From contig JAKLDH010000009.1 of assembly GCA_022703625.1 (NCBI GenBank), positions 1-43,939 of the forward strand: a stretch of 43,939 nucleotides of DNA, written 5' to 3'. The position numbers were made by a program, and so were the translations under genes. The notes below the pieces were generated by a model. The model was not told the origin of the DNA. It saw nothing but the letters and a program-made list of their open reading frames with translations, and did no database searches. Below are positions 23,309 to 32,529 of this stretch, piece by piece; the stretch's first letter is position 1; every line of letters begins with the position of its first letter. This stretch comes from Cyanobacteriota bacterium. GTDB lineage: Bacteria; Cyanobacteriota; Vampirovibrionia; Gastranaerophilales; UBA9971.

Positions 23309-23638
23309 ATGTTGGAATCGCCAAATATTCAGGCAACTGATTTAAATATTCAGCAAAATAAGATTAATGAACTGTCAAACATTAATTTTAAGGATAAAAA
23401 ACAGGAAGACTTAATGAATGCGGCAGCGCAGTTTGAAGCTGTATTCCTGAACCAGATGTTTAAAGCGCTGGATGCGACGATTGAAAGAGATGAAGACGCA
23501 ATGTTTTCCGGCGGACGGGGAGAACAAATGTTCAAATCAATGTTTTATGACGAAATAGCCAAGGATATATCTTCAAATCCATCGACATCCTTTGGGTTTG
23601 CAAAACAAATTTATGAACAAATGAAAAATATAGTATAG
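23309..23638 (+). CDS. flgJ: FlgJ-type rod-cap protein (rod domain only)
   Basis: A 109-residue protein equal to the N-terminal rod-binding domain of FlgJ: AAAQFEAVFLNQMFKAL, GGRGEQMFKSMFYDEIAK and the final GFAKQIYEQM. The muramidase domain of enterobacterial FlgJ is absent; the transglycosylase at 18411 probably supplies that function. Single-domain FlgJ is common outside gammaproteobacteria. It lies directly after flgI with a GGGGAAG ribosome binding site in the flgI-flgJ gap's opposite side (AGGGGAAG), consistent with co-expression. Confidence 0.9.
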   Translation: MLESPNIQATDLNIQQNKINELSNINFKDKKQEDLMNAAAQFEAVFLNQMFKALDATIERDEDAMFSGGRGEQMFKSMFYDEIAKDISSNPSTSFGFAKQIYEQMKNIV

Positions 23639-23656
23639 AAAGATAGGGTAGGAACA

Positions 23657-23995
23657 ATGACGGTAAGTGAAATCGGTTTTCAGACAAATATTTTACAGTC
23701 AATAAGAGCTCAAAACGCATTTCAAAGAACGGCAAGAAATGCTGAAGAACTTAATAAAGCCCCAAAAATGTCTTTAGAAGAAGATGTTAAAGTTTCAATT
23801 TCTTCAAGAGATATAAATAGAGGGAATTCTGTTGTTAATAACACGGACAATACAATGACTAAGGCATCAAAAAACCCTTATATTAATGAAATAAAAGAAT
23901 TTGCGAACAAATATAATATGGCAGACATTGAAGACGCTGATATACAGGAAGCCCTGCGGTATGGAACAAGCCTTTTTGTTAATCATATCGCATAA
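23657..23995 (+). CDS. Hypothetical flagellar-operon protein in the flgM position
   Basis: A 112-residue polar protein between flgJ and flgN, a place where flgM (anti-sigma-28) often sits. VKVSISSRDI near residue 45 faintly resembles the V-x-[IL]-S-S segment of FlgM, and the C-terminus is helical (INEIKEFANKYNMADIEDAD), but the usual FlgM C-terminal pattern (V-x2-L-K-x2-I-x2-G-x-Y) is not evident. There is no signal peptide or membrane segment. Spacing to neighbours is 18 and 24 bases, so it is co-transcribed. It may be a divergent FlgM, another export-related factor or something new. Confidence 0.6.
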   Translation: MTVSEIGFQTNILQSIRAQNAFQRTARNAEELNKAPKMSLEEDVKVSISSRDINRGNSVVNNTDNTMTKASKNPYINEIKEFANKYNMADIEDADIQEALRYGTSLFVNHIA

Positions 23996-24019
23996 AAAAA
24001 CGGAGGAGGTTTGAAATAA

Positions 24020-24502
24020 ATGGAAAAAGACATACTGGAGCTTGAACAAATACTTGAACAGGAAATAGAAGCTTGTTCAAAACTTGAACAATATATAAAC
24101 GACAAAAAAAATTATCTTGTAAAAGGTGATATACAGGGAGTTATGAAGATTGATGTTGAGCTGGACAGATATAATTCCGCTGTAGAAAGGCTGGAAGAAA
24201 AACGAAGACAGCTTTTCCCTGACCAAACAACCTTAAAAAATATTATAGACAGCATGGAAGAGAAAAATAAAGCTTTATATATACAGGAATTAAGGGATAA
24301 GCTTAATAATACGCTTTTAAACGCCCAGAAACAGAATAATATTAACGCTGAACTTATTAAACATTCTTTAAAAATAATAGAGAGTTCTATTGCATCAATT
24401 GTAAATGTCTTAGTGCCTGAGAGCATCTCTTATAACCGGAAAGGAAAGGTTGTAAATGAAGACAGCTCGGAAGTAATAAGTTCTGTAATACACGAAGCAT
24501 AA
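24020..24502 (+). CDS. flgN: Flagellar export chaperone FlgN
   Basis: A 160-residue, almost wholly helical protein of the FlgN family, which binds FlgK and FlgL and delivers them to the export gate. Family-like features are the acidic N-terminus (LELEQILEQEIEACSKLEQYINDKKNYLVKGD is helical throughout), ERLEEKRRQLF and the paired C-terminal helices with NAELIKHSLKIIESSI. GGAGGAGG lies shortly before the ATG. Its place directly ahead of flgK and flgL, its clients, supports the call more than sequence alone. Confidence 0.82.
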   Translation: MEKDILELEQILEQEIEACSKLEQYINDKKNYLVKGDIQGVMKIDVELDRYNSAVERLEEKRRQLFPDQTTLKNIIDSMEEKNKALYIQELRDKLNNTLLNAQKQNNINAELIKHSLKIIESSIASIVNVLVPESISYNRKGKVVNEDSSEVISSVIHEA

Positions 24503-24526
24503 ATTGACAACGGGGGGAAAATAAAA

Positions 24527-26065
24527 ATGACAGCAAGTTTATTTGGCATATATACTGCTCAAAGGTCTTTATCGTTAAACCAGGCGGCTATTGACCTGAT
24601 TAGCAATAATATTTCAAACATGAACACCCCCGGATACAGTAAACAAAGGGTGGAAATAGAACAATTAACAAGCGGAAACATATCAAACATTCCTCAAAAT
24701 GCCTGTCAGGATTCACTTGGCGCTGTTATATCAAGCATAAGCAGAAACAGGGAAGCTTATCTGGACACTTATTTCAGAAATGAAAATTCAGGTTTAAGTT
24801 ATTTTAAAGAACTTCAGGGAAACGCTGATCTTATTGAAAATATAACAAATGAACTTGATGAAATAGGCATTAATCATTCACTCGATGAATTTTATGAGTC
24901 TTTACATCAGCTTGGCGGAAATCCAAACGATATTGTAGCAAGAAATAATGTTATTCAAAAAACGATTGAATTAACAAGTAAATTCAATTCGGTTTATGAA
25001 CGTCTTGAAAACCTAAGAACCAGTATTGTTGGAGATTTTACCAACCCTAATACGCTTAATAACAGTAAAATACAATTATCTATAAATGAATTAAACAATA
25101 AATTAAGCTCGATAGCGGATCTGAACTCTACTATAATTCTTTCAACAAGTCAGGGCACTTCGCCAAATTATTTGCTTGATCAAAGAGATAAACTTCTTGA
25201 TGAAGTTTCTGCTTTAATTCCAATAGATATTACAACTCATTCAAACGGCTCTGTAACCGTTAACCTTGGCAATACATCGCTGGTTTCCGGTCAGGAGCAA
25301 ACAGGCTTTTTTGAAGTTACATCAGGAGATATAAATAATCCTGCGATTATTCAAATACAAAATGGTACTGGAGGAACGCTTGTAAATGATGCTTATTCGC
25401 TTATAGATTCGGGTAAAATCGGAGCTATTTTAGAGATGGGCGGCTCTGACGCAAATAAACTGACAATAAAATCTGTTATGGATGATCTCGATACGCTTGC
25501 AGAGGAACTTGCAACTTCAATTAACGGGATTCAAACAAGCGGACAATATATGATTGAAAATCCGGTCGGCAGCGGAACTTATGAATTAAGCGGCGATCCG
25601 CTTGTTACGATTCCGCCAGACTTTTTTGTTGATAACTTAGGCGCAACATTAAACATTACAGCAAAAACTATTTGTCTTAACAGCGCCATACTGAACGATT
25701 CCTATCAGATAGCCACAGCGGATGCCGCTTCCGAAACAGGTGAAACAGGTGATGGAAGTAACGCTCTTCTTATGGCTCAGGTAAGGGATTCATTTCTGGG
25801 AGGACTTGGAGGAGCTACAACAGAACAATACATAACCAATCTGGTCGGCAAAGTCGGAAGTAAAACCAATACTATTAAAAATAATCTGGATATTAAGGAA
25901 AATGTAACCCAACAAGTCCGTTTAAGAAGAGAATCTGTAATGGGCGTTAATCTTGATGAAGAAATGACTGACTTGATTAAATTTCAAAGAAGTTATGAAG
26001 CTTCCGCCAAAATTTTTTCAATAGTAGATCAAACTATAAAAACAATAATAAACATGGTGGGATAA
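24527..26065 (+). CDS. flgK: Hook-filament junction protein FlgK (HAP1)
   Basis: A 512-residue hook-associated protein 1. The N-terminus has the axial-protein signature IDLISNNISNMNTPGYSKQRVE, followed by a coiled D1 region (NLRTSIVGDF), LLDQRDKLLDEVSALIPI, and the C-terminal VNLDEEMTDLIKFQRSYEASAKIF helix. The length is near the usual 450-550 residues. It forms the first junction layer between hook and filament. The gene starts 24 bases after flgN with a GGGGGG-type ribosome binding sequence. Confidence 0.96.
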   Translation: MTASLFGIYTAQRSLSLNQAAIDLISNNISNMNTPGYSKQRVEIEQLTSGNISNIPQNACQDSLGAVISSISRNREAYLDTYFRNENSGLSYFKELQGNADLIENITNELDEIGINHSLDEFYESLHQLGGNPNDIVARNNVIQKTIELTSKFNSVYERLENLRTSIVGDFTNPNTLNNSKIQLSINELNNKLSSIADLNSTIILSTSQGTSPNYLLDQRDKLLDEVSALIPIDITTHSNGSVTVNLGNTSLVSGQEQTGFFEVTSGDINNPAIIQIQNGTGGTLVNDAYSLIDSGKIGAILEMGGSDANKLTIKSVMDDLDTLAEELATSINGIQTSGQYMIENPVGSGTYELSGDPLVTIPPDFFVDNLGATLNITAKTICLNSAILNDSYQIATADAASETGETGDGSNALLMAQVRDSFLGGLGGATTEQYITNLVGKVGSKTNTIKNNLDIKENVTQQVRLRRESVMGVNLDEEMTDLIKFQRSYEASAKIFSIVDQTIKTIINMVG

Positions 26066-26091
26066 AAAATTGATAATAAAGAGGTTATAAA

Positions 26092-27033
26092 ATGATTAAT
26101 CAACGTATAACAAACGGTTATCTGAATGAAAATGTTTTAAGCAATCTTGTTACAAACAGGGATAAATTAATTGAGCTGCAAAGAAAAATAGCATCGGGGA
26201 AAGAAATTGAAAATGCTTCTGACAATGTTTTTTCAGCGACAACTATTTTAAATTCCAATTTTTCTCTTGGAAAAATTGATGTTTATCTTAAAAATATAAA
26301 TACGGCGAAATCAGAAATTGAAACTGCTGATAAAGCATTATTGACGACACTTGATTCTGTTCATAAGTCAAGGGAGCTGACAATCCAGGCGTTAAACGCC
26401 ACTTCAGGCGCTGAAGAAATGGGCATAATAGGCAGTCAAATAAATCAACTTCTTCAACAGGTAAAAGATATAGGAAACACTCAATTTGGAACAAAATATA
26501 TTTTTGGAGGACAAAACACAAACTCTGCCCCATTCAGCGTTCCTGCCGACGGAGAAATTAAATATAACGGTTCCTCTGATGGAACGCCTGAAAGAGATAT
26601 AGAAATCGCCAAAAGTGTTACAATAACAATGAATATCGGCGGGGATGAGCTTTTCGGCTATTATTACGAAGACCCCGCAAACCCTGGCACCTACTTAGAG
26701 CAAGGATTAATAGGCACTTTAACCACATTAAAACAGGAATTGGAAGGCGCTCAGGATAAAGATGTAATAAGAACGAAGCTGGAAGAGCTGGATTTGGAAT
26801 TACAAGGCTTATTAGAAGCCCAGTCAACCTTTGGAGGATTATTATCGAGGCTTGAAATCACACAGCAATTGCATAAGGATGATGAAATAAATTTAACAGA
26901 CGTAAAATCGCAAGTTCAGGATGTTGATTTTGCAAAAACCATATCAGATTTACAGTTTCAGGAAACTGCGCTAAAAGCCTCTTTACAGGTAAGCGCAAGG
27001 GTTATCCAGCCTTCAATATTAAATTATTTATAA
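26092..27033 (+). CDS. flgL: Hook-filament junction protein FlgL (HAP3)
   Basis: A 313-residue flagellin-like protein: N-terminal D0/D1 helix (LQRKIASGKEIENASDN), QINQLLQQVKDIGNTQFGTKYIFGG and the C-terminal LQFQETALKASLQVSARVIQPSILNYL-type end (given here in parts: FQETALKASLQ, QPSILNYL). It lacks the length and hypervariable centre of flagellin, and its place after flgK fits FlgL. It is the last gene before the operon terminator, so filament genes lie elsewhere. Confidence 0.94.
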   Translation: MINQRITNGYLNENVLSNLVTNRDKLIELQRKIASGKEIENASDNVFSATTILNSNFSLGKIDVYLKNINTAKSEIETADKALLTTLDSVHKSRELTIQALNATSGAEEMGIIGSQINQLLQQVKDIGNTQFGTKYIFGGQNTNSAPFSVPADGEIKYNGSSDGTPERDIEIAKSVTITMNIGGDELFGYYYEDPANPGTYLEQGLIGTLTTLKQELEGAQDKDVIRTKLEELDLELQGLLEAQSTFGGLLSRLEITQQLHKDDEINLTDVKSQVQDVDFAKTISDLQFQETALKASLQVSARVIQPSILNYL

Positions 27034-27090
27034 GAATTTTATTTTTATAATAAAGGTTATTATTATAATTTCCTACCTACCGTCTTTTAC

Positions 27091-27116
27091 ACCGGGTATT
27101 CTATGCCCGGTTTTTT
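27091..27116 (+). terminator. Terminator of the flagellar operon
   Basis: ACCGGGTAT, loop TCT, ATGCCCGGT, then TTTTT. A strong GC stem with one G-U pair 58 bases after the flgL stop, closing the operon that begins at 18411. Confidence 0.88.
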
Positions 27117-27149
27117 ATTATTTATAAGGCGCCTCAAATGCCAAGTCAT

Positions 27150-27172
27150 AACAAAAACCGAAATTCATTTTG
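27150..27172. repeat. 23-base direct repeat, copy 2 (copy 1 at 19894-19916)
   Basis: Identical to the segment after the flgF-flgG hairpin (contains ACAAAAACCGAAATTC). It lies between the flagellar terminator and the end of pilQ, close to GGCGCCTCAAA, which recalls the 6996/36174 repeat. Confidence 0.7.
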
Positions 27173-27193
27173 CAAACAGTATACTTAACCTTA

Positions 27194-28924
27194 TCAAAGC
27201 TCATTATAAGCGATGTCGTCGATTATTACCGGCGTTATTAATATAATCAGCTCGGTTTTTTGATGCTCAAAATCTGTATTGGTAAATACCTTCCCAAAGA
27301 AAGGAATATTTGCCAACAGCGGAATTTTACCGACTTTTTCCACGTCATTTTCTTTTGAAAGTCCTGCTATTGCAAGTGTTTCTCCTGACTTTATCCTTAC
27401 ATCCTGCAATATAACTTCTCTTGTTGAAATTGGAGTTACGCTTATAGCCGCTGCGCCAACCTGTGTTGCTCCTATTTCAACCGTGGGAAGCGAGCTCGTT
27501 ATTGAAGGTCTTATCCGCATTGTTACATAATCTTCATTCCCTATTTTAGGCAAAATATTTAACACAATGCCAACATCGGCAAGCTCGGCATTGTAAGTGG
27601 TCGCAGAATCAGTAATCGTTGTTTCAACTTTACTTAAAACCTGATCTGTAATCTTGATTAGGGATTCGCTGCCGTCAAGCGCAATAATAGTAGGGTCTGC
27701 AAGTAATTTTGCTTCTTCTTTATATAACATTGAATTTATTTTTACTGCGACTTCATCGGCTAAACTGCTTACTGTATTGACTGTAATGCCTGATTGATTA
27801 GCCAATGAGGTGAAATTATTACCGTTAAACGCTGTAGGAACATTAAACCCACCCTGTGTTTTTCCTCCTTGCATTGATGTGCTTAAGCCAAGGTCTTTTG
27901 AATCGCTTTTTTTCAATTCTATTAAAGAAACTTTGATTGAAACCTGCTTTAAAGGCTTATCAAGATACTTTATAGCTTCTTCGGCAAGAAGAATATCGCT
28001 TTTTAATCCCGCTATCAAAAGAGAGTTTGTTCTTGTATCAGGGATTACAATTGCTCCGCCATCGTTATTGTCAACCGCAATATCGCTGGTTCTTGACGTA
28101 TAGTGCTGAATTTTTATTTTACTGGCAAGCGTTCCGGCATCCCCAAAATTTTCAGTCGATTCAAGACTTTCAACTTTGCCTTTTATTGTTTTTGAATCTA
28201 TAAGACTGCTTTGACCTGTAGAAGTTCCTGTTGCATTTGTTGATTGTGTTTCTGCGCTGATCGGTACCGCTTGAAACGCAGAGCCGCTTGATTGTTCATT
28301 TACTTTGTAGCCTTTATTAAAAATACTGGCTTTTAAAATGTCTGCAATATACACTGCATTTGAATTATTAAGCTTAAATGTTTTAATATATTTTCTGTTA
28401 AGCCCTTTTTTAGTCATTGCAGGTCTAGAAGCTACGAAAATTGTTTTGTTTGACACTCTGGATTCTAATTCTTCACTTGTTAAAATAGTCTGCATTGCTT
28501 CGTTAAGTGAAATTCCTTTGAGTTCGGCTGTTATAAACCCCATAACGCTTTCGTCAATAACCACGTTCATTCCGCCTTCTTTGGCAATTATTCTGAGTAT
28601 TGAGGCTACATCAACGTTTGTTAATGTCATATCAATTGTTGCATCCTGCGCAAAAGCGTCAAAACCTTTCTCCATTTCCATATATTCTTTATCAATTCTT
28701 ATACCGCTTTCAGTAAGGGCATTAAGGCTTTTATGAATTCTTCTGTCCAGGTCTTCCTGACCTATGTTTCTGATACTTTCTTCATTAATTTGTTTAACTG
28801 ACTTTACACCAAGCTTTTTATCATTTTCCTCTATGGCAGAAGCCGCTGTATTCGGCATTAAAGCTAAAATTAACGCCCAGATCAGCGAGATTAAAGTTAT
28901 TCTGTAAAATTTTGCGGATATCAT
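27194..28924 (-). CDS. pilQ: Type IV pilus secretin PilQ
   Basis: An outer-membrane secretin of 576 residues from the ATG at 28924; an in-frame GTG six bases upstream overlaps the AGAGG ribosome binding site and is less likely. Order: signal peptide (FYRITLISLIWALILAL...ASA), N0/STN-like region (DMTLTNVDVASILRIIAKE), N1-type region (TFKLNNSNAVYIADIL), then the secretin beta domain with VGKIPLLANIPFFGKVF and the closing TELIILITPVII. It forms the channel for the pilus. No AMIN domain is visible. It ends the pilM-N-O-P-Q operon. Confidence 0.92.
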   Translation of the reverse strand: MISAKFYRITLISLIWALILALMPNTAASAIEENDKKLGVKSVKQINEESIRNIGQEDLDRRIHKSLNALTESGIRIDKEYMEMEKGFDAFAQDATIDMTLTNVDVASILRIIAKEGGMNVVIDESVMGFITAELKGISLNEAMQTILTSEELESRVSNKTIFVASRPAMTKKGLNRKYIKTFKLNNSNAVYIADILKASIFNKGYKVNEQSSGSAFQAVPISAETQSTNATGTSTGQSSLIDSKTIKGKVESLESTENFGDAGTLASKIKIQHYTSRTSDIAVDNNDGGAIVIPDTRTNSLLIAGLKSDILLAEEAIKYLDKPLKQVSIKVSLIELKKSDSKDLGLSTSMQGGKTQGGFNVPTAFNGNNFTSLANQSGITVNTVSSLADEVAVKINSMLYKEEAKLLADPTIIALDGSESLIKITDQVLSKVETTITDSATTYNAELADVGIVLNILPKIGNEDYVTMRIRPSITSSLPTVEIGATQVGAAAISVTPISTREVILQDVRIKSGETLAIAGLSKENDVEKVGKIPLLANIPFFGKVFTNTDFEHQKTELIILITPVIIDDIAYNEL

Positions 28925-28939
28925 AAACACCTCTTATAA

Positions 28940-29647
28940 TTAATATTGTAATTCCTCAAGATTGTTTAAATACTTGAATTCAACGTTATTATCAATTTCT
29001 GTCAGCGGTTTGATTGATTTTGTAACTTTACTTCCCTGAATTTCAAAGTCGCAACTGAGGTTTTGAGCGTCTATGTTCAGAACTTTTACTCCTCGCAAGG
29101 TTTCACCTGTGTTTAAAGAATCTGTATATCCATTTATTTCAGCTATGACTTTATTTCCGAGAAATCCTTTTATTTCTACAGTGTTTAAAGGTTTTTGCGT
29201 TGCCTGTTCTGATTCTTCAAGCCCGGGAAGAAGCGGAGGTTGCGGCAAACCGCTTTCTAATGACAAATCGGGGATGGTTGGCAAATTGTTTTCCGAGGCA
29301 TTATAAGGCGTATATCTGCTTTCAGAGTATGAAAACGGATCATGTTTTCCTGATTGTCCTGATGCAATCCTGATTAAATCGGATTTATCAGTCGGTTTTA
29401 TTTTTTTTCCTGATTTTTTTAAATCTTTTTCAGGAAATTCATCACTTTTTATTTTTTCTTCTGTAATTTTTTCTTTAATTTCAGTTTTAACAATCTTAAC
29501 AGGTTTTTTTACAGCTATTTTTACCGGCTCAGGCTGTTTAGCAGAAAAATTATTCTGTTTATTCGCATAATAAAAGTAGCTTGTGGCAAACATAGCCAAT
29601 ACAACTATTATTATTAATATTTTCTTTAATTTTTCCTGATTTTGCAT
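28940..29647 (-). CDS. pilP: PilP-like pilus alignment protein
   Basis: A 235-residue inner-membrane-anchored protein: one N-terminal membrane helix (ILIIIVVLAMFATSYFYY), a Lys/Pro-rich linker (about 35-85), the GKHDPFSYSE element comparable to the R-x-DPF motif of PilP/GspC proteins, a Pro-rich stretch, and a small C-terminal beta domain (VEIKGFLGNKVIAEING, LNTGETLRGVKVLNID). PilP couples PilN/PilO to the secretin. It lacks an obvious lipobox, unlike proteobacterial PilP, so a membrane helix replaces the lipid. Position between pilO and pilQ supports the call. Confidence 0.75.
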   Translation of the reverse strand: MQNQEKLKKILIIIVVLAMFATSYFYYANKQNNFSAKQPEPVKIAVKKPVKIVKTEIKEKITEEKIKSDEFPEKDLKKSGKKIKPTDKSDLIRIASGQSGKHDPFSYSESRYTPYNASENNLPTIPDLSLESGLPQPPLLPGLEESEQATQKPLNTVEIKGFLGNKVIAEINGYTDSLNTGETLRGVKVLNIDAQNLSCDFEIQGSKVTKSIKPLTEIDNNVEFKYLNNLEELQY

Positions 29648-29681
29648 TTTACATATCCTGTTTTTAGCTTTTTAATTTCTT

Positions 29682-30392
29682 TTATTCAGGGGATTTAACG
29701 GATTTAGTTTTAACTTGTTGTTCGTCAGGGTTTTCGTTTAACTTCTTTTTCTTTTCATTAACTGCGGATTTATAAATACTTCCTTTTATTATCAGTTCTA
29801 CTCTTGGATTTAAGCGACTTTTATCATCGCTAAATACTTCTGTGTGTATTCCTTCAATATAAATTTTTCTCTGATAGTTCTCCAAGAATGATATAAAGTC
29901 TATTACTTCGCTATAATACGCAATGGTATTAATTTCAAAGGTTTTTTCCATTATAGAAATCAAAGGTTTTTCTTCTTCATTTTTTTGTTTTTTAGAATTT
30001 CTTGTTTTCTTTTTAACGCTCTGTTTTAAAGGATTATTTATATCAATTTCTTTTTCTGACTGAGAAGTAACTTTAGTTATTTTATTTACGGATTCATTTG
30101 CAAAAAGTTCCAGGTCAACTAATAAAATTTCGTCTTTAAATTCAGAAGGGAACTCAATTTCATAATCAGCAAGTTCTGTATTTAATTTATTCAGGGCATT
30201 TAAAAGCTTCTTATTTTTTCTAAGCCCTTCCACATTATTTTGCAGCTCTTCTATAGCCATATTTTCAGATTTGATTTGTTTTTCAAGTTTAAAATATTCT
30301 TTAACCCCAGGAATAGTAAATTGAACGATGAAAAACGCCGTTAAAAATACCGGTATTAAACCCAAAAATATTATTTTTTTTAAACTGTTCAT
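29682..30392 (-). CDS. pilO: PilO-like pilus alignment protein
   Basis: A 236-residue bitopic protein: membrane helix at 8-27 (IFLGLIPVFLTAFFIVQFTI), coiled coil at about 35-75 (KQIKSENMAIEELQNNVEGL), then a ferredoxin-like periplasmic region (FEINTIAYYSEVIDFISFLE). That last element is the typical PilO 'yy-v-dFl-nLe' segment. It overlaps pilN by 4 bases, so the two are co-translated, as usual for PilN/PilO heterodimers. The C-terminal 30 residues are a charged tail. Confidence 0.82.
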   Translation of the reverse strand: MNSLKKIIFLGLIPVFLTAFFIVQFTIPGVKEYFKLEKQIKSENMAIEELQNNVEGLRKNKKLLNALNKLNTELADYEIEFPSEFKDEILLVDLELFANESVNKITKVTSQSEKEIDINNPLKQSVKKKTRNSKKQKNEEEKPLISIMEKTFEINTIAYYSEVIDFISFLENYQRKIYIEGIHTEVFSDDKSRLNPRVELIIKGSIYKSAVNEKKKKLNENPDEQQVKTKSVKSPE

Positions 30393-31147
30393 ACGGCTGG
30401 TTCCTGTTTTTTATCTTGTTTTTCGACTTTATTTTTTTCTAATTCAGATTCTTTAGGAACCTGAACATCAAATTGATTTTGTATGATATTTATTTCAGCA
30501 GGGGTTTTAACGCTTGCTTCTATTTCAAATTCATACATTCCGGTTTCTTTTTTATACTCGATTTTTTTAATTTCAGAATTATAAAGAAATGAATTTTTAT
30601 CTTCATTTATATTAAAAATAAGCAACGAAACGGATGTTAAAGGTTTAATTTCCGATTTCTGCCATCCTTTCACCGGCACAGCTCCTGAAATCTTTAATTT
30701 GTTTAATGATTTTGAGCCATTGGCGGTTATTATTTTGTTGATATCAAAAATTATTATATTGCCCGGAATTTTACTTGCGATATCTTTTAACACTAAACTC
30801 CAGGGAATATATGTACTGTTAATTTGTTTTTTAATCAGCATTTTATAATTAGCAATTTCCATTTGATCCTGAAGATTTTTTCTATACATTTGCAATTTTG
30901 TTTGTTCATCCAAAAGTTCATTATGTTGCGTCTGCAATTTTTCAAGTTTAACTTTTTGTTTTCCCGACAAATTATTTGTAATAAACCAGATGCCGAAACT
31001 ACTTGTGAAAACAATAAAAATTGCCACAAGAAAAACCAAAATAATAATTCTGGTAGCCGCATCCAGATCGTCTTTCCGGATAACGGTTTTATTATATTCA
31101 GGAGCCCTGTTAAGGTCGCCTATAAGGTTTATATTAATCGTTTTCAA
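30389..31147 (-). CDS. pilN: PilN-like pilus alignment protein
   Basis: A 252-residue protein with the PilN hallmark at the N-terminus, INLIGDLNRAPEYN (the INLLP-like motif that docks on PilM), one membrane helix at about 33-57 (IIILVFLVAIFIVFTSSFGIWFI spans it), a coiled coil (QKVKLEKLQTQHNELLDEQ), and a periplasmic domain with DIASKIPGNIIIFDI. A Lys/Glu/Gln-rich tail ends it. It starts 2 bases after the pilM stop and overlaps pilO. Confidence 0.86.
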   Translation of the reverse strand: MKTININLIGDLNRAPEYNKTVIRKDDLDAATRIIILVFLVAIFIVFTSSFGIWFITNNLSGKQKVKLEKLQTQHNELLDEQTKLQMYRKNLQDQMEIANYKMLIKKQINSTYIPWSLVLKDIASKIPGNIIIFDINKIITANGSKSLNKLKISGAVPVKGWQKSEIKPLTSVSLLIFNINEDKNSFLYNSEIKKIEYKKETGMYEFEIEASVKTPAEINIIQNQFDVQVPKESELEKNKVEKQDKKQEPAV

Positions 31148-31149
31148 GT

Positions 31150-32247
31150 CTAAAATCCTTTTAACGCTAAACCAATACTTGTTGAAAATAACGGGATATT
31201 TATCGGATACAATAAATTTTCCTGATTTTGCAATTCTTCTGACAGGTTTATAAACGGATTAAACACGCAGGTTTGAATTTTTAGCTTGTTTTGAATATAT
31301 TTATCAATATTTTGAACGCAAACACCGCTTCCACCAAGTATAATTCTTTCTATTTCAACGGGTTCGGTTTTGCTTGAGTTAAAAAATTCGATTGTTTTCT
31401 GGATTTCTGCGGTAATATTGGAATAAATATTTTTTGCGGCATTGGAAGCTTTGCTTAAATCAGGGTTTTCACTTATTTCTGAGCCCGGGATCATTAGCGC
31501 AACTTCCGGCAGAAATTCTAAAATTTCTTCTTTCTTTTTATTTACGCTATTTGTTATGCTTTCCATAATATTTTTTTTGCCGGCGCGGAGATTATGGGAA
31601 AAAACCGGCATGCCGTTTTGAATTACGTTAATATCGGTATAATCATAGTCTATCAAAACTGAAATATATGTTTTTTCAGGATCATTAATGATTTCAGCGT
31701 TAGCAAGCGCTGTAATCATTGCAAATGCTGAAATATCCACTGCGCTGACAGACAGTCCGGCGTTGTAAATTGCGTCAAGATAACTTCTTACAATCGTTTT
31801 TGATATAGCGCAAAGAATAACATCGACTTTTTTGCCGGATTCATCTTCTCTCCGTGTATTTTCAAGCACATGAAAATCAACGTTCAATTCCTTCATTGTT
31901 AATGGCAGGTGTTTAGACGCTTCCTGCGGCGCAATTGTCTTTAATTCCTCTTTAGGCAGGTCAGGCAATGTTATTCTTTTAATAAAAACGCTGCTGCTTG
32001 GCATTGAAATTATTGTATTTTTTGTATCAGGCTTGTATTCGTTAATTATCGATTTTAAAGTTTCGGTTAATTCTTCAAAATTTTCAATCTGATCGTTTTG
32101 AATTATTTGTTTTAAAAAAGGCTTATATATATAATTTTCAATAAACTTTTTTTTATTTTTTTCTTTGAAAAAAACCATTGTTATGCCTTCAGATGAAATT
32201 TCCAGCCCAATGCGTTTTTCGGAAGATTTTTTAAACAGATTAATCAT
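31150..32247 (-). CDS. pilM: PilM actin-like pilus assembly ATPase
   Basis: A 365-residue cytoplasmic protein of the FtsA/actin fold that binds PilN and links the pilus motor to the alignment complex. Seen are the phosphate-1 loop region (RIGLEISSEGITMVFF), TIISMPSSSVFIKRITLPDLPKEELKTI, SAVDISAFAMITALAN, VLIDYDYTDINVIQNG and IILGGSGVCVQNID (given in parts, each a known PilM block). It is the first gene of pilM-N-O-P-Q; the 282 bases upstream are AT-rich and contain a TATAAT on the reverse strand (32411-32406) without a good -35. Confidence 0.9.
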   Translation of the reverse strand: MINLFKKSSEKRIGLEISSEGITMVFFKEKNKKKFIENYIYKPFLKQIIQNDQIENFEELTETLKSIINEYKPDTKNTIISMPSSSVFIKRITLPDLPKEELKTIAPQEASKHLPLTMKELNVDFHVLENTRREDESGKKVDVILCAISKTIVRSYLDAIYNAGLSVSAVDISAFAMITALANAEIINDPEKTYISVLIDYDYTDINVIQNGMPVFSHNLRAGKKNIMESITNSVNKKKEEILEFLPEVALMIPGSEISENPDLSKASNAAKNIYSNITAEIQKTIEFFNSSKTEPVEIERIILGGSGVCVQNIDKYIQNKLKIQTCVFNPFINLSEELQNQENLLYPINIPLFSTSIGLALKGF

Positions 32248-32529
32248 TCTCTATCTCTTACCCATCTTGATTTTTTTAAATCTAACTTTTATATTCAAAT
32301 AAAAACAAAAATAATTATTTTAATAATACACTTTTTTAAAAAAAAATATAAGTATCTGAAAACAAAAACCCAAATTTCGATTTTAAGAAACTGTTGTTTT
32401 TTCTTATTATAACTGGAATTTATGCATTTAAAGACAAGTTTACATTTTGAAATACTCGAAATGAATTTATTGTAATCAGAAATACCATGCTCATTTTAAA
32501 AAGTTTTTAATAATTTGTAGAAGTTGATT

